A stretch of 64,000 bases of DNA. Origin: Nostoc mirabile CHAB5784 (GTDB lineage Bacteria; Cyanobacteriota; Cyanobacteriia; Cyanobacteriales; Nostocaceae). Each line of letters opens with the position of its first letter. The stretch's first letter is position 1. This document shows positions 62,327-64,000 of this stretch, one piece after another. The stretch is taken from positions 92,168 to 156,167 of the forward strand of contig NZ_JAIVFS010000009.1 of the NCBI RefSeq assembly GCF_020829645.1. The letters run 5' to 3'. The notes below the pieces were generated by a model. It was not told the DNA's origin, made no database searches, and saw only the letters and a program-made list of their open reading frames with translations. The position numbers and the translations under genes were made by a program.

Positions 62327-63252
62327 ATGTATTTTGAGGACGTGCGTCAGTGGCAAGGAACTGCGGAGGCTCTAGCAAAGGAGCTAAAACGCCAGATTGA
62401 ACAGCTTCAACTGTCTATAGAATCACCTGCGCTGCGTACCGTTCGCTCGTGGAGAACGAAACAACTTTTATCACAATCCAAAGGACAAGAATTTGGATTT
62501 CGGCAGATTTTGGAGGGATTGGCAACAATTTTACTATTAAAGAAAGTTGGACACTTGCAGCGATCGCTCAAGTTTTACCAACATTTACCGACCTTGCTTT
62601 AGAAACACAAATCATTGCAGAGGCTGCTGGTCAAGATGCTACATGGTCTCCTGCAATTAAAACAACTCCTTCGTCAGTACCTCTAGGAAATCGCCAAATA
62701 AATAATTTAGCAGAAGATGCTGTGATGTTATTGGCACAGGGAATTCTTCGCCAATATGACTGGGTTCTTTTAGGTCGAGATATTGTACGTCAACAAGACA
62801 ATACCCTACCATCTGAACTCTATAAAGCAATGTGCAAGTTAGGCCGTCTATATATCGAAGAAGGTTTAACTGATAGTACTGCTTGCGTGCATACTGTTTT
62901 GGATCGCGCTCGATACCCTCTTGACTCTGAAAATTGGAATTTAGGGATTTTTCGCCAGTCAGATTTTCGTTTTTCTCAAGTTACTCTGATCGATCCTGAT
63001 TTACGAGTGCCTACTTCTGATTGTGCAGAGGTCGCCAACTTGAGTGGAGCTTTTGGTGAAGACAATGTAATAGAACATCGCCTGTATAGCAATCTATGCC
63101 AAGCAACTGAACGACTAGGTAGTCGCGGCCAACATCAAGCCTACACTGCTTTACGAGAGTTGTTTGGTAGGTACTCACTAATAGGAGAGCGCCAGCTATT
63201 AGACTACTTGGTTGAGAATGATTTAACACCTTTACCAAGGGATGATGGTTGA
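62327..63252 (+). pseudogene. pPIWI_RE-associated Y-domain protein, frameshifted
   Basis: The first part is in one frame (62327-about 62545: WRTKQLLSQSKGQEFGFRQILEGLATILLLKK) and the rest in another (about 62547-63252: SWTLAAIAQVLPTFTDLALETQ through LLAQGILRQYDWVLLGRD and RQHQAYTALRELFGRYSLIG-type sequence). A single lost base near 62546, in AAGAAAGTTGG, explains the change. The sequence resembles the Y domain found with the endonuclease of pPIWI_RE three-gene islands. A programmed minus-one shift is not excluded. It overlaps the next gene by 11 bp. Confidence 0.65.
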
Positions 63253-63748
63253 TACATTCTTCGACCCAGTACCGGAAGTGTGGTTAATTAATGGGCTAGC
63301 ACATCGTTGTGCCTATTGTGGTACATTGATGCGATCGCATCCAAATAAAAAGCGTTTTCCAGAAGGGCGCTGTCCCATTCGCCAATGCAATAGCCGTAAC
63401 TCACCAAAAGTTTCTGAGAAACTAGATCCAAACAAAGATTATTTACGGATTGCTAATCCTCAAATTCTTACCTACTGGACAGGCCCAGCAATTGACGAAT
63501 TAAACATTTTTGATACAGCCCGGCAAAATGGTCTAGATGCCGAACTTTACCCAGAATCCGATCTATGCGATGTAGCGATTAATGAACGAGCAATTGGAAT
63601 TGATGCCAAATCTTACACCAGTCCTGTGACTCTAGCCTTACGTCTTAACCGTAGTATTGGGGGGCTAATTCACTACCATCGTCGAATTCTGGCTGTTAGC
63701 GATCAGCTAATTGAGGATAACTTAAACTACCTTTCTACTGTGATTTGA
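63242..63748 (+). CDS. Putative pPIWI_RE-associated restriction-endonuclease-like protein
   Basis: 168 residues. A zinc-finger-like HRCAYCGTLMRS...CPIRQC comes first, then LTYWTGPAIDELNIFDTARQNGLDAELYPESDLCDVAINERAIGIDAKSY, in which the Asp and DAK fit a PD-(D/E)XK nuclease, then LRLNRSIGGLIHYHRRILAVSD. This matches my recollection of the REase that associates with pPIWI_RE. It may lack some C-terminal residues of the family. No pPIWI or helicase gene is adjacent (coaBC is upstream), so the system is incomplete in this window. It starts inside the frameshifted Y-domain gene. Confidence 0.65.
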   Translation: MMVDTFFDPVPEVWLINGLAHRCAYCGTLMRSHPNKKRFPEGRCPIRQCNSRNSPKVSEKLDPNKDYLRIANPQILTYWTGPAIDELNIFDTARQNGLDAELYPESDLCDVAINERAIGIDAKSYTSPVTLALRLNRSIGGLIHYHRRILAVSDQLIEDNLNYLSTVI

Positions 63749-63828
63749 ACGATAATTTAGCCAAACGGTCACGAAATACTTCAAAAACACTTAGGACAAG
63801 ATATACTTCATACTTGAGAAATGAGTTG

Positions 63829-63958
63829 TAAGAATGATAATCGTATAGTTAGGGGGAGACAAGGGTGAGCAAGGCTCACCCTTGTCTCATTAATAAAGAG
63901 AATGGGAAGAAGCTGCCGTAGGCAGCTTCTTCCCCCACCCGCATGATTATCATTCTTA
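63829..63958. repeat. MITE-like element with two internal hairpins
   Basis: TAAGAATGATAATC (63829-63842) and GATTATCATTCTTA (63945-63958) are perfect 14-bp inverted repeats. Inside are two long perfect hairpins: AGACAAGGGTGAGC/GCTCACCCTTGTCT and GGGAAGAAGCTGCC/GGCAGCTTCTTCCC. Confidence 0.85.
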
Positions 63959-64000
63959 TGTCGTTGACTGTGATTCATGCCCAATAGTGTCTCGCTTGGG

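Noticed and set aside
62540..62550. Programmed minus-one frameshift in the Y-domain gene
   Set aside because: AAGAAAG is not a canonical slippery heptamer in the required phase and no stimulatory structure is evident; a one-base loss is simpler, though reads should be checked.

Overview
The window is a chromosome segment of a filamentous, Nostoc-like cyanobacterium. I infer this from the many GCGATCGC (HIP1) octamers, heptamer repeats of the TTCGTAA type, many PAS/GAF hybrid histidine kinases, Ser/Thr kinases carrying TPRs, and cyanobacterial families such as DUF2555, DUF4336, DUF4350, DUF6887/6888 and Uma2. No rRNA, tRNA or CRISPR array was seen.

Layout. 1-2.5 kb: an IS200/IS605-type TnpB element directly upstream of a ketopantoate reductase gene. 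2.8-8.1 kb: two consecutive signalling genes, a giant hybrid kinase followed by a receiver-kinase. 8.8-11.5 kb: an amino-acid ABC transporter (binding protein fused to permease, then ATPase) and a NUDIX gene. 11.5-14.4 kb: two type II toxin-antitoxin modules (MazEF and HigBA) around an FMN reductase. 14.4-20.5 kb: acetamidase, a PD-(D/E)XK-like protein, DUF4336, a tiny overlapping DUF6888/DUF6887 pair, a GNAT and a GTPase. 20.5-23.8 kb: a secreted PL7 alginate lyase between two copies of a non-coding block ending in 21-bp tandem arrays. 23.8-41.4 kb: sensor kinases, Ser/Thr kinases, a rhomboid lacking its catalytic dyad, Uma2, a DUF697 GTPase and a DUF937 protein. 41.6-44 kb: PNPOx-like, GNAT, a small membrane protein, ArfB and an S4 protein. 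44.6-48 kb: a large SNF2-type (DpdE-like) ATPase. 48-53.4 kb: a DUF4350/MoxR pair split by a repeat element, an Rpn-type nuclease gene interrupted by a small insertion, and remnants of a protease/TPR gene. 53.7-64 kb: YbjN, lipoate ligase, peptidase E, an HD phosphohydrolase, three tandem Yfr2-like small RNA genes, purH, Uma2, a carboxylesterase with an apparent CTG start, DUF2555, coaBC, and a frameshifted pPIWI_RE-associated Y/REase locus.

How it works together. Most coding capacity is signal transduction: six histidine kinases in four loci and two Ser/Thr kinases. Housekeeping genes (panE and coaBC of the pantothenate/CoA pathway, purH, arfB) are scattered. Defence and conflict genes (TnpB, MazEF, HigBA, SNF2, Rpn, pPIWI-REase) are orphans or broken.

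The most unusual aspect is the intergenic DNA. It is full of 70-300 bp non-coding elements with terminal inverted repeats. Different outer ends carry the same inner cores, and the same ends carry different cores. Two cases can be proven from the window itself: a 164-bp element with a 4-bp TGAC duplication whose removal restores a reading frame at 51.2-52.3 kb, and a 166-bp element whose empty paralogous site is at 20.6 kb. I could not run any database search; family names rest on motif recognition.
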